Assembly: GCF_023218175.1 (NCBI RefSeq)
Contig: NZ_JALPTH010000006.1
Span: 186,001 to 250,000, forward strand
Length of the DNA: 64,000 bases
Direction of reading: 5' to 3'
From: Streptomyces lichenis
GTDB lineage: Bacteria; Actinomycetota; Actinomycetes; Streptomycetales; Streptomycetaceae
Part shown: positions 44,534 through 54,460 of the stretch, in pieces
Layout: each line of letters begins with the position of its first letter
How positions within the stretch are numbered: position 1 is the first letter of the stretch
The notes under the pieces: model-generated
What the model was told of the DNA's origin: nothing
What the model saw: the letters and a program-made list of their open reading frames with translations, nothing else
The model's database searches: none
Program-made: the position numbers and the translations under genes

Positions 44534-44902
44534 TCAGGCTCCGTGCGCGGTCAGGACGTAGCCCTCGGGGCCCTCGAAGGAGAAGAAGGGGCCGAAGGGG
44601 CCGTCGTTGACGGGGGTCAGGATGCGGATCCCGGCCGCGGTGAGCTGGTCGTGCAGGGCGGTGGCGTCGGGGGTGGAGAACCAGAGGGCGACGCCGAGGC
44701 CGGGGCGGCCGGCGTCCAGGTCGGTTCCGGGTAGCGGCTCGCGCACCGCGAGGGGGCAGGGCTTGGTGTCGAAGACGACCGCGCCGGGCGGGGAGGCGGG
44801 GGTGCGGCGGAGGCCGAGGTGCTGCTCGCAGAACTCGGCGGCGGCCTCCAGGTCGCGGACCTGCAGGGCGATGAAGTCCGGGCCGTCGATACCGATGGAC
44901 AT
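44534..44902 (-). CDS. VOC family protein (glyoxalase/bleomycin-resistance fold)
   Basis: 122-aa vicinal-oxygen-chelate protein. It opens MSIGIDGPDFIALQVRDLEA, with the fold's characteristic FCEQHLGLRRT and a C-terminal TPVNDGPFGPFFSFEGPEGY. The usual first-strand metal His is replaced (FIALQVRD), so it may be a non-catalytic binder or use other ligands. It is divergent from a MarR gene; twin operators in the gap suggest MarR control and a detoxification or resistance role (inference). Confidence 0.87.
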   Translation of the reverse strand: MSIGIDGPDFIALQVRDLEAAAEFCEQHLGLRRTPASPPGAVVFDTKPCPLAVREPLPGTDLDAGRPGLGVALWFSTPDATALHDQLTAAGIRILTPVNDGPFGPFFSFEGPEGYVLTAHGA

Positions 44903-44923
44903 GGGGTCCCTCCTTGGAGATAC

Positions 44924-44941
44924 ATGTCAGGGTGTTGACAT
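44924..44941. promoter_or_regulatory. Operator 1 of the VOC/MarR divergent promoter
   Basis: ATGTCA-GGGTGT-TGACAT: perfect 6-bp arms around 6 bases. It lies 22 bases upstream of the VOC gene start and matches the second site 45 bases away in length, arms and spacing. Confidence 0.7.
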
Positions 44942-44968
44942 CTCCGACGGTACGGCCAGTCATCCTGG

Positions 44969-44986
44969 GTGTCAAAATGTGGACAT
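44969..44986. promoter_or_regulatory. Operator 2, overlapping the marR start
   Basis: GTGTCA-AAATGT-GGACAT: the same 18-bp architecture as operator 1 with two arm mismatches. It covers the first two bases of the MarR ATG (44985), the expected position for autorepression. Confidence 0.65.
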
Positions 44987-45449
44987 GCGAGATGCTCCGC
45001 ACGTCGAACCGCCCCACCCGGCCGCAGACGTCCTCGAACACGTGGGCTACCGGCTCAAGCAGGCGCATGCCGCGCTGCGCGGCGCCATGGACACCGCGCT
45101 GCGCGAGCACGGCCTGACCGTGCCCCAGTACTCCTGTCTGGAGGTGCTGGCCGCCCGACCGGGCCTGTCCAACTCGGAGCTGGCCCGCGCCACCTTCGTC
45201 ACCCGGCAGTCCATGAACGTCGTCCTGCGCGGGTTGCAGGGCGAAGGGCTGCTCACCCGGCCGGACGCGGCCGCCACCGGTCGCTCGCGGCCCACCACCC
45301 TCACCGAGGAGGGGGTGCGGCGGCTGCGGGCTGCGCAGGCCGATGTGTACGCGATCGAGAGCCGGATGGTCGCCGTGCTCCCGCCGGGCCGGCTGGACGC
45401 GCTGCTGGAGGACTTCGGGCGGATCACGCGGGCGCTTCAGGCCGAGTAG
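44985..45449 (+). CDS. MarR-family transcriptional regulator
   Basis: 154-aa regulator from ATG 44985 (MRDAPHVEPPHPAADVLEHV). HTH: LSNSELARATFVTRQSMNVVL, and wing segment EGLLTRPDAAATGRSRPTTL. It is divergent from the VOC gene and its start codon lies in the second of two matching 18-bp inverted repeats, so it probably represses both genes. No ribosome site is clear, so the mRNA may be leaderless. Ligand unknown. A bidirectional hairpin follows. Confidence 0.9.
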   Translation: MRDAPHVEPPHPAADVLEHVGYRLKQAHAALRGAMDTALREHGLTVPQYSCLEVLAARPGLSNSELARATFVTRQSMNVVLRGLQGEGLLTRPDAAATGRSRPTTLTEEGVRRLRAAQADVYAIESRMVAVLPPGRLDALLEDFGRITRALQAE

Positions 45450-45476
45450 CCGTCGGTCTGGCCCGTGAGGGACCGT

Positions 45477-45505
45477 GGCCTCCCCGCCGGGGAAGCGGGG
45501 AGGCC
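45477..45505. terminator. Bidirectional terminator
   Basis: Perfect 11-bp stem GGCCTCCCCGC / GCGGGGAGGCC with a 7-base loop in the 69-base gap between two converging genes. Confidence 0.8.
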
Positions 45506-45518
45506 GCCGCCGTCGGCG

Positions 45519-46022
45519 TCAGCCCAGCGACTCCCGGGCGGTGCGCCGGATCCGTTTGGTGCGGCCCGCGTCGGCGAGGGCGCTCAGCACCTCCGGGTGC
45601 CGTACCTCGGTGGCGGCGCGCAGCTGGAGCCAGTCGCTCCAGTCGGACACGTCGGTCACCTGTACGGGAGTCCCGGCGCGGAGGGCTTCCAGGGTGGCCA
45701 GCTCGCGGGCCCGGCGCTCGCTGAAGGCGCGTACCGCGGGCGGCAGCGCGGCCACCCAGGTGTCCCGTTCGGGGCGCGGAAGCCGCTCCAGTGCCTCGCC
45801 GACCACCCCCGAGGCGAGGGCGCCGTCCGGTTCCGCGCGGACGGCGGCCGGCAGGAGGGGGCGGGCCGTCTCCGAGCGGAGCGCGGCGCGGTACAGCTCC
45901 CAGCGGGCATGGCCGTCGTCCAGGCCGGGCGGGAGGGGGGTTCCGAGCTCCTGGGCCAGGTCTCGTAGGGCCTGCCGCAGTTCCGGGGTGCACGGGGGGA
46001 CAGGGGTGACGGCGTCCGCCAT
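45519..46022 (-). CDS. Hypothetical soluble protein
   Basis: 167-aa protein I do not recognise. It starts MADAVTPVPPCTPELRQALR and is helix-rich with many Ala, Leu, Arg and Glu. Two Trp-containing segments stand out (DTWVAALPPAVRAFSERRAR and DVSDWSDWLQLRAATEV). There is no signal peptide or membrane segment. It lies downstream of pyk, separated by the pyk terminator, so it should have its own promoter. Confidence 0.75.
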   Translation of the reverse strand: MADAVTPVPPCTPELRQALRDLAQELGTPLPPGLDDGHARWELYRAALRSETARPLLPAAVRAEPDGALASGVVGEALERLPRPERDTWVAALPPAVRAFSERRARELATLEALRAGTPVQVTDVSDWSDWLQLRAATEVRHPEVLSALADAGRTKRIRRTARESLG

Positions 46023-46089
46023 CGGCCTTCTGCCTCCCCGCGGCGATGTGAACGTGTTCGCCGGCCCTGATGGTATGACCGGACAGGCC

Positions 46090-46133
46090 GGTGCCCCGGT
46101 CCCGTACGCGAGGTCGTACCGGACCGGGGCACC
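46090..46133 (-). terminator. Terminator of pyk
   Basis: 19-bp arms beginning GGTGCCCCGGTCC and ending GGACCGGGGCACC with one internal mismatch and a 6-base loop, 19 bases beyond the pyk stop. It is also upstream of the hypothetical gene at 45519-46022. Confidence 0.8.
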
Positions 46134-46152
46134 ACCCCATCACTGCAAGGGG

Positions 46153-47583
46153 TCAGGCCTGCTTCTCGCCGCCCAGGTGGTGCACCCGCACCATGTTGGT
46201 GGTGCCGGGGACGCCGGGGGGCGAGCCGGCGGTGATGACCATGGTGTCGCCCTGGTTGTAGCGCTGGAGCTTCAGCAGCTCGGCGTCGACCAGGTCGACC
46301 ATGGCGTCGGTGTTGTCGACGTGGGGGACGACGAAGGACTCCACGCCCCAGCTCAGGGCGAGCTGGTTGCGGGTGGCCTCCTCGGTGGTGAAGGCCAGGA
46401 TCGGCTGGCCCGCGCGGTAGCGGGAGAGGCGGCGGGCGGTGTCGCCGGACTTGGTGAAGGCGATCAGCGCCTTGCCGTCCAGGAAGTCGGCGATCTCGGC
46501 GGCGGCGCGGGCGACCGAGCCGCCCTGGGTGCGCGGCTTCTTGCCGGGGACCAGGGGCTGGAGGCCCTTGGAGAGCAGCTCCTCCTCGGCCGCGGAGACG
46601 ATCTTGGACATCGTCTTGACGGTCTCGATCGGGTAGGCGCCCACCGAGGACTCGGCGGAGAGCATCACCGCGTCGGCGCCGTCCAGGATGGCGTTGGCGA
46701 CGTCGGAGGCCTCGGCGCGGGTCGGCCGAGAGTTGGTGATCATCGACTCCATCATCTGGGTCGCCACGATCACCGGCTTGGCGTTGCGGCGGCACAGCTC
46801 GATCAGCCGCTTCTGCACCATCGGGACCTTCTCCAGCGGGTACTCCACCGCCAGGTCGCCGCGGGCCACCATCACCCCGTCGAAGGCCATGACCACGTCC
46901 GCCATGTTCTCGACGGCCTGCGGCTTCTCCACCTTGGCGATGACCGGGACCCGGCGGCCCTCCTCGTCCATCACCTTGTGCACGTCCTTGACGTCACTGG
47001 CGTCCCGCACGAAGGAGAGGGCGACCAGGTCGCAGCCCATCCGCAGGGCGAACCGCAGGTCGTCCACGTCCTTCTCGGACAGCGCCGGGACGTTCACCGC
47101 CGCGCCGGGCAGGTTGATGCCCTTGTGGTCGGAGACGACGCCGCCCTCCACGACGATCGTCTTCACCCGCGGGCCCTCGACCTCGACCACCCGCAGCTCG
47201 ACGTTGCCGTCGTTGATCAGCACCTGGTCGCCCTTGGAGACGTCCCCCGGCAGACCCTTGTACGTGGTGCCGCAGACCGACTTGTCGCCGGGGACGTCCT
47301 CGGTGGTGATGGTGAACTCGTCACCGCGCACCAGCTCGACCGGGCCCTCGGCGAAGGTCTCCAGGCGGATCTTCGGACCCTGGAGGTCCGCCAGCACGCC
47401 CACCGCGCGGCCGGTGTCCTCGGCGGCCTGCCGGACGCGGTGGTACCGCTCCTCGTGCTCAGCGTGGGATCCGTGGCTCATGTTGAAGCGGGCCACGTTC
47501 ATACCGGCCTCGATGAGCGCTTTCAGCTGCTCGTACGAGTCGACGGCGGGGCCCAGTGTGCAGACGATTTTGGAACGGCGCAT
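46153..47583 (-). CDS. pyk: Pyruvate kinase
   Basis: 476-aa glycolytic enzyme that turns phosphoenolpyruvate and ADP into pyruvate and ATP. Motifs: MRRSKIVCTLGPA, GMNVARFNMSHG, ADLQGPKIR, the catalytic region VIAKVEKPQAVENM, VARGDLAVE with metal and substrate residues, ATQMMESM, and GADAVMLSAESSVGAYPIE. Length and full domain set are normal, including the C-terminal allosteric domain. It corresponds by neighbourhood to Pyk2 of S. coelicolor (SCO5423), one of two isozymes there. It lies upstream of ackA-pta on the same strand, with a 136-base gap. Confidence 0.96.
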   Translation of the reverse strand: MRRSKIVCTLGPAVDSYEQLKALIEAGMNVARFNMSHGSHAEHEERYHRVRQAAEDTGRAVGVLADLQGPKIRLETFAEGPVELVRGDEFTITTEDVPGDKSVCGTTYKGLPGDVSKGDQVLINDGNVELRVVEVEGPRVKTIVVEGGVVSDHKGINLPGAAVNVPALSEKDVDDLRFALRMGCDLVALSFVRDASDVKDVHKVMDEEGRRVPVIAKVEKPQAVENMADVVMAFDGVMVARGDLAVEYPLEKVPMVQKRLIELCRRNAKPVIVATQMMESMITNSRPTRAEASDVANAILDGADAVMLSAESSVGAYPIETVKTMSKIVSAAEEELLSKGLQPLVPGKKPRTQGGSVARAAAEIADFLDGKALIAFTKSGDTARRLSRYRAGQPILAFTTEEATRNQLALSWGVESFVVPHVDNTDAMVDLVDAELLKLQRYNQGDTMVITAGSPPGVPGTTNMVRVHHLGGEKQA

Positions 47584-47719
47584 AAGGCGGATCCTATCGG
47601 TTTGTTTCAGCGCGGAATATTCCGTCTAGCGGAATGTACAAATGGGCGTGAGGTCGCTCACTCGTGCCCTCTTCCCTTTATCCGGTTCTGCTGATGCTGC
47701 TGTCCGCCGCCCGGGGAAC

Positions 47720-49045
47720 TCACTCCTTGCCGTGCCGGGCGCCTCGGTCCCGGAGGTCGCCGCCGCCGCGCACCAGGGCGTAGCTCTGCCGGGCGATCTC
47801 CAGCTCCTCGTCGGTCGGCACCACGGCCACCGCGACCCGCGCGTACTCCGGGGAGATCAGCCGCGGCTCGCCCGAGCGCACCGCGTTCAGCCCCGCGTCC
47901 ACCGCCAGCCCCAGCTCCTCCAGGCCCTCCACCGCGGCCGCCCGCACCTCCGCCGCGTTCTCCCCGACCCCGGCGGTGAACACCACCGCGTCCACCCGCC
48001 CCAGCACCGCGTAGTAGGCACCGATGTACTTCTTCAGCCGGTGGATGTAGACGTCGAAAGCGAGCCGCGCCCGCTCGTCGCCCTCGTCGATCCGCCGCCG
48101 GATCTCCCGCATGTCGTTGTCGCCGCAGAGCCCGACCAGGCCGCTCTTCTTGTTCAGAAGGGCGTCGATCTCCTGGTTGGACATTCCCGCGTTGCGCTCC
48201 AGGTGGAAGACGACCGCCGGGTCCAGGTCGCCGGAGCGGGTGCCCATCACCAGCCCCTCCAGCGGGGTCAGCCCCATCGAGGTGTCCAGGCACCGGCCGC
48301 CCGCCACCGCCGAGGCCGAGGCGCCGTTGCCCAGGTGCAGCACGATCACGTTGACCTCGGCGGGGTCCCGGTTCAGCAGCTTCGCGGTACGGGCCGAGAC
48401 ATACGCGTGCGAGGTGCCGTGGAAGCCGTAGCGCCGGATCCGGTGCGCGTCCGCGGTCTCGGTGTCGATCGCGTACCGGGCCGCGTACTCCGGCATCGTG
48501 GTGTGGAAGGCGGTGTCGAAGACCGCCACCTGCGGCAGGTCCGGCCGCAGCGCCATCGCGGTACGGATCCCGGTGATGTTCGCCGGGTTGTGCAGCGGCG
48601 CCACCGGCACCAGCCGCTCGATCTCGGCCAGCACCTCGTCGGTGACCACGGTCGGCTCGGAGAACTTCAGCCCGCCGTGCACCACCCGGTGGCCGATCGC
48701 CGCCAGCTCGGGGGAGTCCAGGCCCACCCCGTCCGCCGACAGCTCCTCGGCGACCGCCTTCAGTGCCGCCTCATGGTCGGGCACCTGCGCGGTCCGCTCC
48801 CGCTTCTCCCCGGCGTCCGGCCCCAGCGGGGTGTGCGCGATCCGCGAGGAGCCCTCCCCGATCCGCTCCACCAGTCCGGCCGCCAGCCGGGTGCCGTCGC
48901 CCATGTCGAGCAGCTGATACTTCAGCGAGGAGGAGCCGGAGTTGAGGACGAGGACGCGGGTGGGGGAGGAGGGTGAGTCAGTCACGGTTCGGTGGCCTTC
49001 TGGTACGGGGGCGGGGGTGCCGTTCTCTGAGGTCGGGGCGCTCAT
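47720..49045 (-). CDS. ackA: Acetate kinase
   Basis: Converts acetyl phosphate and ADP to acetate and ATP, or the reverse. Family motifs: VLVLNSGSSSLKYQLLD, GHRVVHGGLKF, FDTAFHTTMPEYA, RYGFHGTSHAYVS, VLHLGNGASASAV, MGTRSGDLDPAVV and FTAGVGENAAEVR. From ATG 49045 it is 441 aa and overlaps the pta stop in ATGA. The family core begins about 29 residues in, and an in-frame GTG at 48985 would give the usual length, so the exact start is open. It forms an operon with pta upstream. Confidence 0.95.
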   Translation of the reverse strand: MSAPTSENGTPAPVPEGHRTVTDSPSSPTRVLVLNSGSSSLKYQLLDMGDGTRLAAGLVERIGEGSSRIAHTPLGPDAGEKRERTAQVPDHEAALKAVAEELSADGVGLDSPELAAIGHRVVHGGLKFSEPTVVTDEVLAEIERLVPVAPLHNPANITGIRTAMALRPDLPQVAVFDTAFHTTMPEYAARYAIDTETADAHRIRRYGFHGTSHAYVSARTAKLLNRDPAEVNVIVLHLGNGASASAVAGGRCLDTSMGLTPLEGLVMGTRSGDLDPAVVFHLERNAGMSNQEIDALLNKKSGLVGLCGDNDMREIRRRIDEGDERARLAFDVYIHRLKKYIGAYYAVLGRVDAVVFTAGVGENAAEVRAAAVEGLEELGLAVDAGLNAVRSGEPRLISPEYARVAVAVVPTDEELEIARQSYALVRGGGDLRDRGARHGKE

Positions 49046-51114
49046 GAGGCGGCCTGGGACTGGATCGCGGTGATGGCGACCGTGTTGACGATGTCGCTCA
49101 CCAGCGCGCCCCGCGAGAGGTCGTTGACCGGCTTGCGCAGACCCTGGAGGACCGGCCCGACCGCCACCGCCCCGGCCGAACGCTGCACGGCCTTGTAGGT
49201 GTTGTTGCCGGTGTTGAGGTCCGGGAAGATCAGCACCGTGGCCCGCCCGGCCACCTCCGAGTCCGGCAGCTTGGTCGCCGCCACCGAGGGCTCCACCGCC
49301 GCGTCGTACTGGATCGGGCCCTCGATCCGCAGCTCCGGGTGGGCGGCGCGCACCAGCTCGGTCGCCTCGCGCACCTTGTCCACGTCCGCGCCGGTGCCGG
49401 AGGTGCCGGTGGAGTACGAGAGCATCGCGATCCGCGGCTCCACCCCGAAGCGCGCCGCGGTGGCCGCCGACTGCACCGCGATGTCGGCCAGCTGCTCGGC
49501 GTTCGGGTCCGGGTTGACCGCGCAGTCGCCGTACACCAGCACCTCGTCGGCCAGGCACATGAAGAAGACCGAGGAGACGATGGAGGCCCCCGGCTTGGTC
49601 TTGATGATCTCGAAGGCGGGGCGGATGGTGGCCGCCGTGGAGTGCACCGAGCCCGACACCATCCCGTCGGCCAGGCCCTCCTGCACCATCAGGGTGCCGA
49701 AGTAGTTGACGTCCGAGACCACGTCGTACGCCAGCTCCACCGAGACCCCGCGGTGGGCGCGCAGCTCCGCGTACCGCTCGGCGAAGCGCTGGCGCAGCTC
49801 GGAGGTGGCCGGGTCGATGATCTGGGTGGCGCCCAGGTCGATCCCGAGGTCCGCGGCCTTCTTGCGGACCGCCTCCACCGGGCCGAGCAGGGTCAGATCG
49901 CACACCGCCCGGCGCACCAGGACGTCGGCCGCGCGCAGCACCCGCTCCTCGGTGCCCTCCGGCAGCACCACCCGGCGGCGGTCCGCCCGGGCCTGCTCCA
50001 GCAGGGTGTGCTCGAACATCATCGGGGTCACCCGGCCGCTGCTGGCCACCGAGAACCGTTTCAGCAGCGCCCCGGTGTCCACATGCCGCTCGAACAACCC
50101 GAGCGCGGTCTCCGCCTTGCGCGGGGTGGCCGCGTTCAGCTTGCCCTCCAGCGAGAACAGCTCGGCGGCGGTCGGGAAGCTGGTGCCGCTCACCGACAGC
50201 ACCGGGGTGCCCGGCGCCAGCCGCGCGGCCAGCGTCAGCACCTCGGCGGGCGGCCGTTCGTCCAGGGTGAGCAGCACCCCCGCGATGGGCGGCGTACCGG
50301 CCGAGTGCGCGGCGAGCGCCCCGACCACCAGATCGGCCCGGTCGCCGGGGGTGACCACCAGGCAGCCCGGGGTCAGCGCGTTGAGGAAGTTCGGCAGCAT
50401 CGCGCCGCCGAAGACGAAGTGCAGCGCGTCCCGGGCCAGCCCCGAGTCGTCGCCGAGCACGATCTCGGCGCCCAGATGGTGGGCGATCTGCGAGACGGTC
50501 GGCGCGGAGAGCGCGGGCTCGTCCGGCAGTACGTAGCTGGGCACCGGCAGCTGCGACTCCAGCCGCTCGGCGATCGCGGCCCGGTCGGCGGCGGCCACCC
50601 GGTTGGCGACCATGGCGATGACGTCGCAGCCCAGGCTCTCGTACGCGCGGAAGGCGTTGCGGGTCTCGGCCCGCACCGACTCCGCGCTCTGCCCCTTGCC
50701 GCCGACCACGGCTATCACCGCGGCGCCGAACTCGTTGGCCAGCCGGGCGTTGAGCGCCAGCTCTTCGGGCAGCTGGGTGCCGGCGAAGTCGGTGCCGAGG
50801 ACCAGCACCACCTCGTACTCCCGCGCCACCCGGTGGAACCGATCCACCAGCGTGGACACCAGCTCGTCGATGCCCCGCTCGGCCTGGAGCGCGGTGGCCT
50901 CGTGGTAGTCCATCCCGTAGACGGTGGCCGGGTCCTGGGACAGCCGGTAGCGCACCCGCAGCAGGTCGAACAGCCGGTCCGGCCCGTCGTGCACCAGCGG
51001 CCGGAACACCCCCACCCGGTCCACTTGGCGGGTCAGGAGCTCCATGACTCCCAGCTCCACGACCTGGCGGCCGTCCCCGCGGTCGATCCCGGTCACGTAC
51101 ACGCTGCGCGCCAC
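49042..51114 (-). CDS. pta: Phosphate acetyltransferase
   Basis: 690-aa enzyme that makes acetyl phosphate from acetyl-CoA, working with AckA. It is the long three-domain type: an N-terminal P-loop-like BioD-related domain (about 1-200), a DRTGG regulatory domain, and the C-terminal catalytic PTA_PTB domain with YSTGTSGTGADVDKVREAT and FPDLNTGNNTYKAVQR. GTG start with GGGAGAG upstream. It is the first gene of the leftward pta-ackA pair. The divergent neighbour is pfkA, across 400 bases. Confidence 0.95.
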   Translation of the reverse strand: MARSVYVTGIDRGDGRQVVELGVMELLTRQVDRVGVFRPLVHDGPDRLFDLLRVRYRLSQDPATVYGMDYHEATALQAERGIDELVSTLVDRFHRVAREYEVVLVLGTDFAGTQLPEELALNARLANEFGAAVIAVVGGKGQSAESVRAETRNAFRAYESLGCDVIAMVANRVAAADRAAIAERLESQLPVPSYVLPDEPALSAPTVSQIAHHLGAEIVLGDDSGLARDALHFVFGGAMLPNFLNALTPGCLVVTPGDRADLVVGALAAHSAGTPPIAGVLLTLDERPPAEVLTLAARLAPGTPVLSVSGTSFPTAAELFSLEGKLNAATPRKAETALGLFERHVDTGALLKRFSVASSGRVTPMMFEHTLLEQARADRRRVVLPEGTEERVLRAADVLVRRAVCDLTLLGPVEAVRKKAADLGIDLGATQIIDPATSELRQRFAERYAELRAHRGVSVELAYDVVSDVNYFGTLMVQEGLADGMVSGSVHSTAATIRPAFEIIKTKPGASIVSSVFFMCLADEVLVYGDCAVNPDPNAEQLADIAVQSAATAARFGVEPRIAMLSYSTGTSGTGADVDKVREATELVRAAHPELRIEGPIQYDAAVEPSVAATKLPDSEVAGRATVLIFPDLNTGNNTYKAVQRSAGAVAVGPVLQGLRKPVNDLSRGALVSDIVNTVAITAIQSQAAS

Positions 51115-51515
51115 GCAAGCTCTCCCGTCGCGTCTCTCGATGCGCCTCCCGAAGCGCTCCGGCGGACCCGGGTACCCGGGGGCCCGGCCGGCTACCCCGG
51201 GCCCCGGCCGGTGCCCGGCGGCACCCGGTCACCGGACGCCCGGAAGGACGCCGTACGCGGCCTGCGGAGGCTTCGGAGGGCAAATACCCCCTTGACAATA
51301 CCCCTGGCGCTGAGTAGGGCGCGCCCTGGCCAGGGCGGTCGCCGGGGCCCCGCCGGGCGGCCGGACACGGGGGTCCGGGGGCACGGCCCGCCCGCCCGCC
51401 GTGGGACAATTCGGGGAGGCCCGTACGTTCCCCAACCGAGGCCGTACGCGCCCGCGATCCCTGTGTTCCTACTGATCATCCCCACCCGATCCCTACCCAG
51501 CGGGAGAGACGCACG
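51115..51515. other. Divergent promoter region of pta-ackA and pfkA
   Basis: 401 bases without a gene. The left half holds G/C-rich self-complementary runs (51170-51230, alternating CCCGGG and GGCCGG blocks). The right half has a good -35/-10 promoter pair for pfkA, listed separately. The leader from that promoter to pfkA would be about 190 bases. Confidence 0.65.
51292..51320 (+). promoter_or_regulatory. Candidate vegetative promoter of pfkA
   Basis: TTGACA (51292-51297), a 17-base spacer, and TAGGGC (51315-51320). The -35 is a perfect consensus; the -10 has the conserved TA start but is otherwise weak, as is common in Streptomyces. It points toward pfkA at 51516. Confidence 0.6.
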
Positions 51516-52541
<1,026 letters not shown>

Positions 52542-53252
52542 GGGGTCGCGCGGGCGCGACGGGGGACGGGATAGCGCGGGCGGGACGGCGGTGGGGCCTG
52601 CGGGCTTGCCGGGCTGGGGCTTGCGGGGCGGCGGGCTCGTGCCTGGGGACTTGCGCGGCCCGTATCTGTGGGCTGGCGGGGCTTGGGCCTGCGGAGCTAG
52701 GGCGTGCGGGCTTGCGGGGCCAGGGCGTGTGGGGCGACGGGCCTGGGCCTGTGGGCTTGCGGGGCCAGGGCGCGCGGGCTTGCGGGGTCCGGGCGTGCGG
52801 GATGACAGGGCCGTGCCTGCGGGCTTGCGGGGTTTGGGCGTGCGGGGCGGCGGGCCCGTGCCGGTGGCTTGGGGCCGTGCGGGTGGGCTTTGCGGGGTCC
52901 GGGCGTGTGGGGGTTCGCAGGGGTCGGTTGCCGGTCCGTGGGGTTTCGTCGCGGGGTGCGCGTGTCCGCGGGGGCCGGTCTGGCTTCCGGCCGTGCCTCG
53001 TCGCGCGGGCGCGATGGGGGGGGCGGGCCCCTCGTGGTGGGGCGTGCGTGTTCGCGGGGCCGGCTTTCGGTCCGTGGTTGGTCGGTCGAGGCCGTCTTTC
53101 CGTGTCCGTACGCCGGGGGTCCCGTTCCGGGTGTCCGCAAGGCGGTGACCGGCCCGTTTCCGGTGGCCGAATCGGCGCGTTCCCCTCTTGAGCGCGGCCC
53201 GCCCCGGTCGCAGGCTGTGCCGGACGGGGGCGGAGGCTGAAGGGGCGGGCGG
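52542..53252. repeat. Low-complexity degenerate repeat region
   Basis: 711 bases between pfkA and the next gene. From about 52600 to 52900 the sequence is built of variants of TGCGGGCTTGCGGGGCC followed by AGGGCGTG or a similar linker. Long open frames exist in nearly every direction but encode only Arg/Gly/Pro/Ala low complexity, and I accept none. The last ~100 bases (53150-53252) are more ordinary and may hold the promoter of the small membrane protein gene. Confidence 0.6.
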
Positions 53253-53855
53253 ATGGCCGGTGGACGAGCGGACGGGTGCGGCCCCGGGCAGGGCCCCGAG
53301 GCCGGGGAGCCCGGTCGAAGCCACCCCTCCGCCGCGGACTCCGGCGACCAGGAGGAACTGATTCCGGAGGATCGACCGGGGCCGGTCGTCTGGGACCTCT
53401 CCGACCTCCCACTCCGGCCGCCGGACCAGGACCAGGACGTGGACCGGGTGCCCGGGATCCCGCCGGAGCCCGGCCGGTGGGACACCGTGCTGATACCGGT
53501 GCTGGCCGTGGTCGCGCTGCTGATAGCCGTCACCACCGTCGTGCTGTACGTCCTGGGGGACGCGGCCGGTCATCCGGTGCCCCCGGAGAGCCCGGTGCCG
53601 TCCGCGCCCCTCCCCGGATCACATCCGCGCGTGCTCCCAGAAGTGGTCCACCACCCGGGCCAGATACTCGCGGCCGGCCTCGCCGCCGCTGCCACCGGTC
53701 ACGTCCGAGCCCCAGCTGTTGGTCGACACCATCCGCGCCTGGTAGTCGGCGTGCAGCCGCTGGAGCACCTCCTCCAGCCGGTGGCGGGGGATCGGCAGCA
53801 GCTTGGCGATCGGTTTCACATAGGCCTGCCAGCGGGTGGTCGCCGCGCTGCGTAG
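53253..53855 (+). CDS. Hypothetical single-pass membrane protein
   Basis: 200-aa protein, uncertain. The N-terminal ~75 residues are acidic and Pro-rich (EELIPEDRPGPVVWDLSDLP), followed by one convincing transmembrane helix (DTVLIPVLAVVALLIAVTTV) and a Pro/Ser-rich tail. The part after residue ~120 overlaps the converging XRE gene by 237 bases and reads like a shadow of it. The true stop may have been lost by a frameshift, or the natural tail may really be this long. The membrane segment makes a real gene likely; its 3' end is doubtful. Confidence 0.5.
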   Translation: MAGGRADGCGPGQGPEAGEPGRSHPSAADSGDQEELIPEDRPGPVVWDLSDLPLRPPDQDQDVDRVPGIPPEPGRWDTVLIPVLAVVALLIAVTTVVLYVLGDAAGHPVPPESPVPSAPLPGSHPRVLPEVVHHPGQILAAGLAAAATGHVRAPAVGRHHPRLVVGVQPLEHLLQPVAGDRQQLGDRFHIGLPAGGRRAA

Positions 53856-54326
53856 CAGGTCGGAGAGCTCCTCGGAGCGGCCGGTGGCCTCCAGCAGCTC
53901 GCGCGGCCCGAGCGACAGGGCTTCGGCGAGCGCGGCGGTCTGGCGTTCGGTGCCGCGCCAGCGGCCGGTCTCCTCCACCCGGAGGTATGCCTTGAGGTCC
54001 ATGCCCAGCCGGCGCGCCAGGTCCGCGGGGGCGACCGCGCGGGCGATCCGGTGCTCCCGCAGGGTGGTCGCGGCGGCCAGCAGTTCGCCCGGTGAACACC
54101 ACAGCACTCCGGCGAGGGCGCTGAGTTCCCGGGCGTCGGGCGAGGCGTGGCCGCGCTCCCAGGCGATCACGGTCTCGGGCGCGACACCGAGTCCGTACTG
54201 CGCCCGAAGCCCGTACGCCACATGCGCGGGAGCCATACCCAGCGCCTCGCGCAGCCGACGCGCGGCGAGGGCGTTGAACGGTGGTGAAGGTGGGGAGGGG
54301 TGCACGCGCACACGGTAGGAGCGCAC
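53619..54326 (-). CDS. XRE-family helix-turn-helix regulator
   Basis: 235-aa DNA-binding protein. The HTH domain is at about 18-75 (FNALAARRLREALGMAPAHV, VAPETVIAWERGHASPDARE), and a second HTH-like segment follows (VAPADLARRLGMDLKAYLRV). The C-terminal ~100 residues are helical with RWQAYVKPIAKLLPIPRHRL. This two-part form resembles actinomycete XRE regulators of unknown target. A plausible promoter lies in the 134 bases upstream. It overlaps the converging small membrane protein gene. Confidence 0.85.
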   Translation of the reverse strand: MRSYRVRVHPSPPSPPFNALAARRLREALGMAPAHVAYGLRAQYGLGVAPETVIAWERGHASPDARELSALAGVLWCSPGELLAAATTLREHRIARAVAPADLARRLGMDLKAYLRVEETGRWRGTERQTAALAEALSLGPRELLEATGRSEELSDLLRSAATTRWQAYVKPIAKLLPIPRHRLEEVLQRLHADYQARMVSTNSWGSDVTGGSGGEAGREYLARVVDHFWEHARM

Positions 54327-54460
54327 GGTGACAGCTGGCTACGGTGTGTTCACCCAAGGCCGGAAGTCGTAGGAACGTCCAGAACGCCCCACCTGTCGCC
54401 TACCTGTCGGTAATCCACCGGCTCGTTCGAACCAGCGCGGACGCCGGAAAGAGGTCTCCC

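Noticed and set aside
44534..44902. Bleomycin-resistance protein
   Set aside because: The VOC fold alone does not indicate bleomycin binding, and the usual first metal His is missing.
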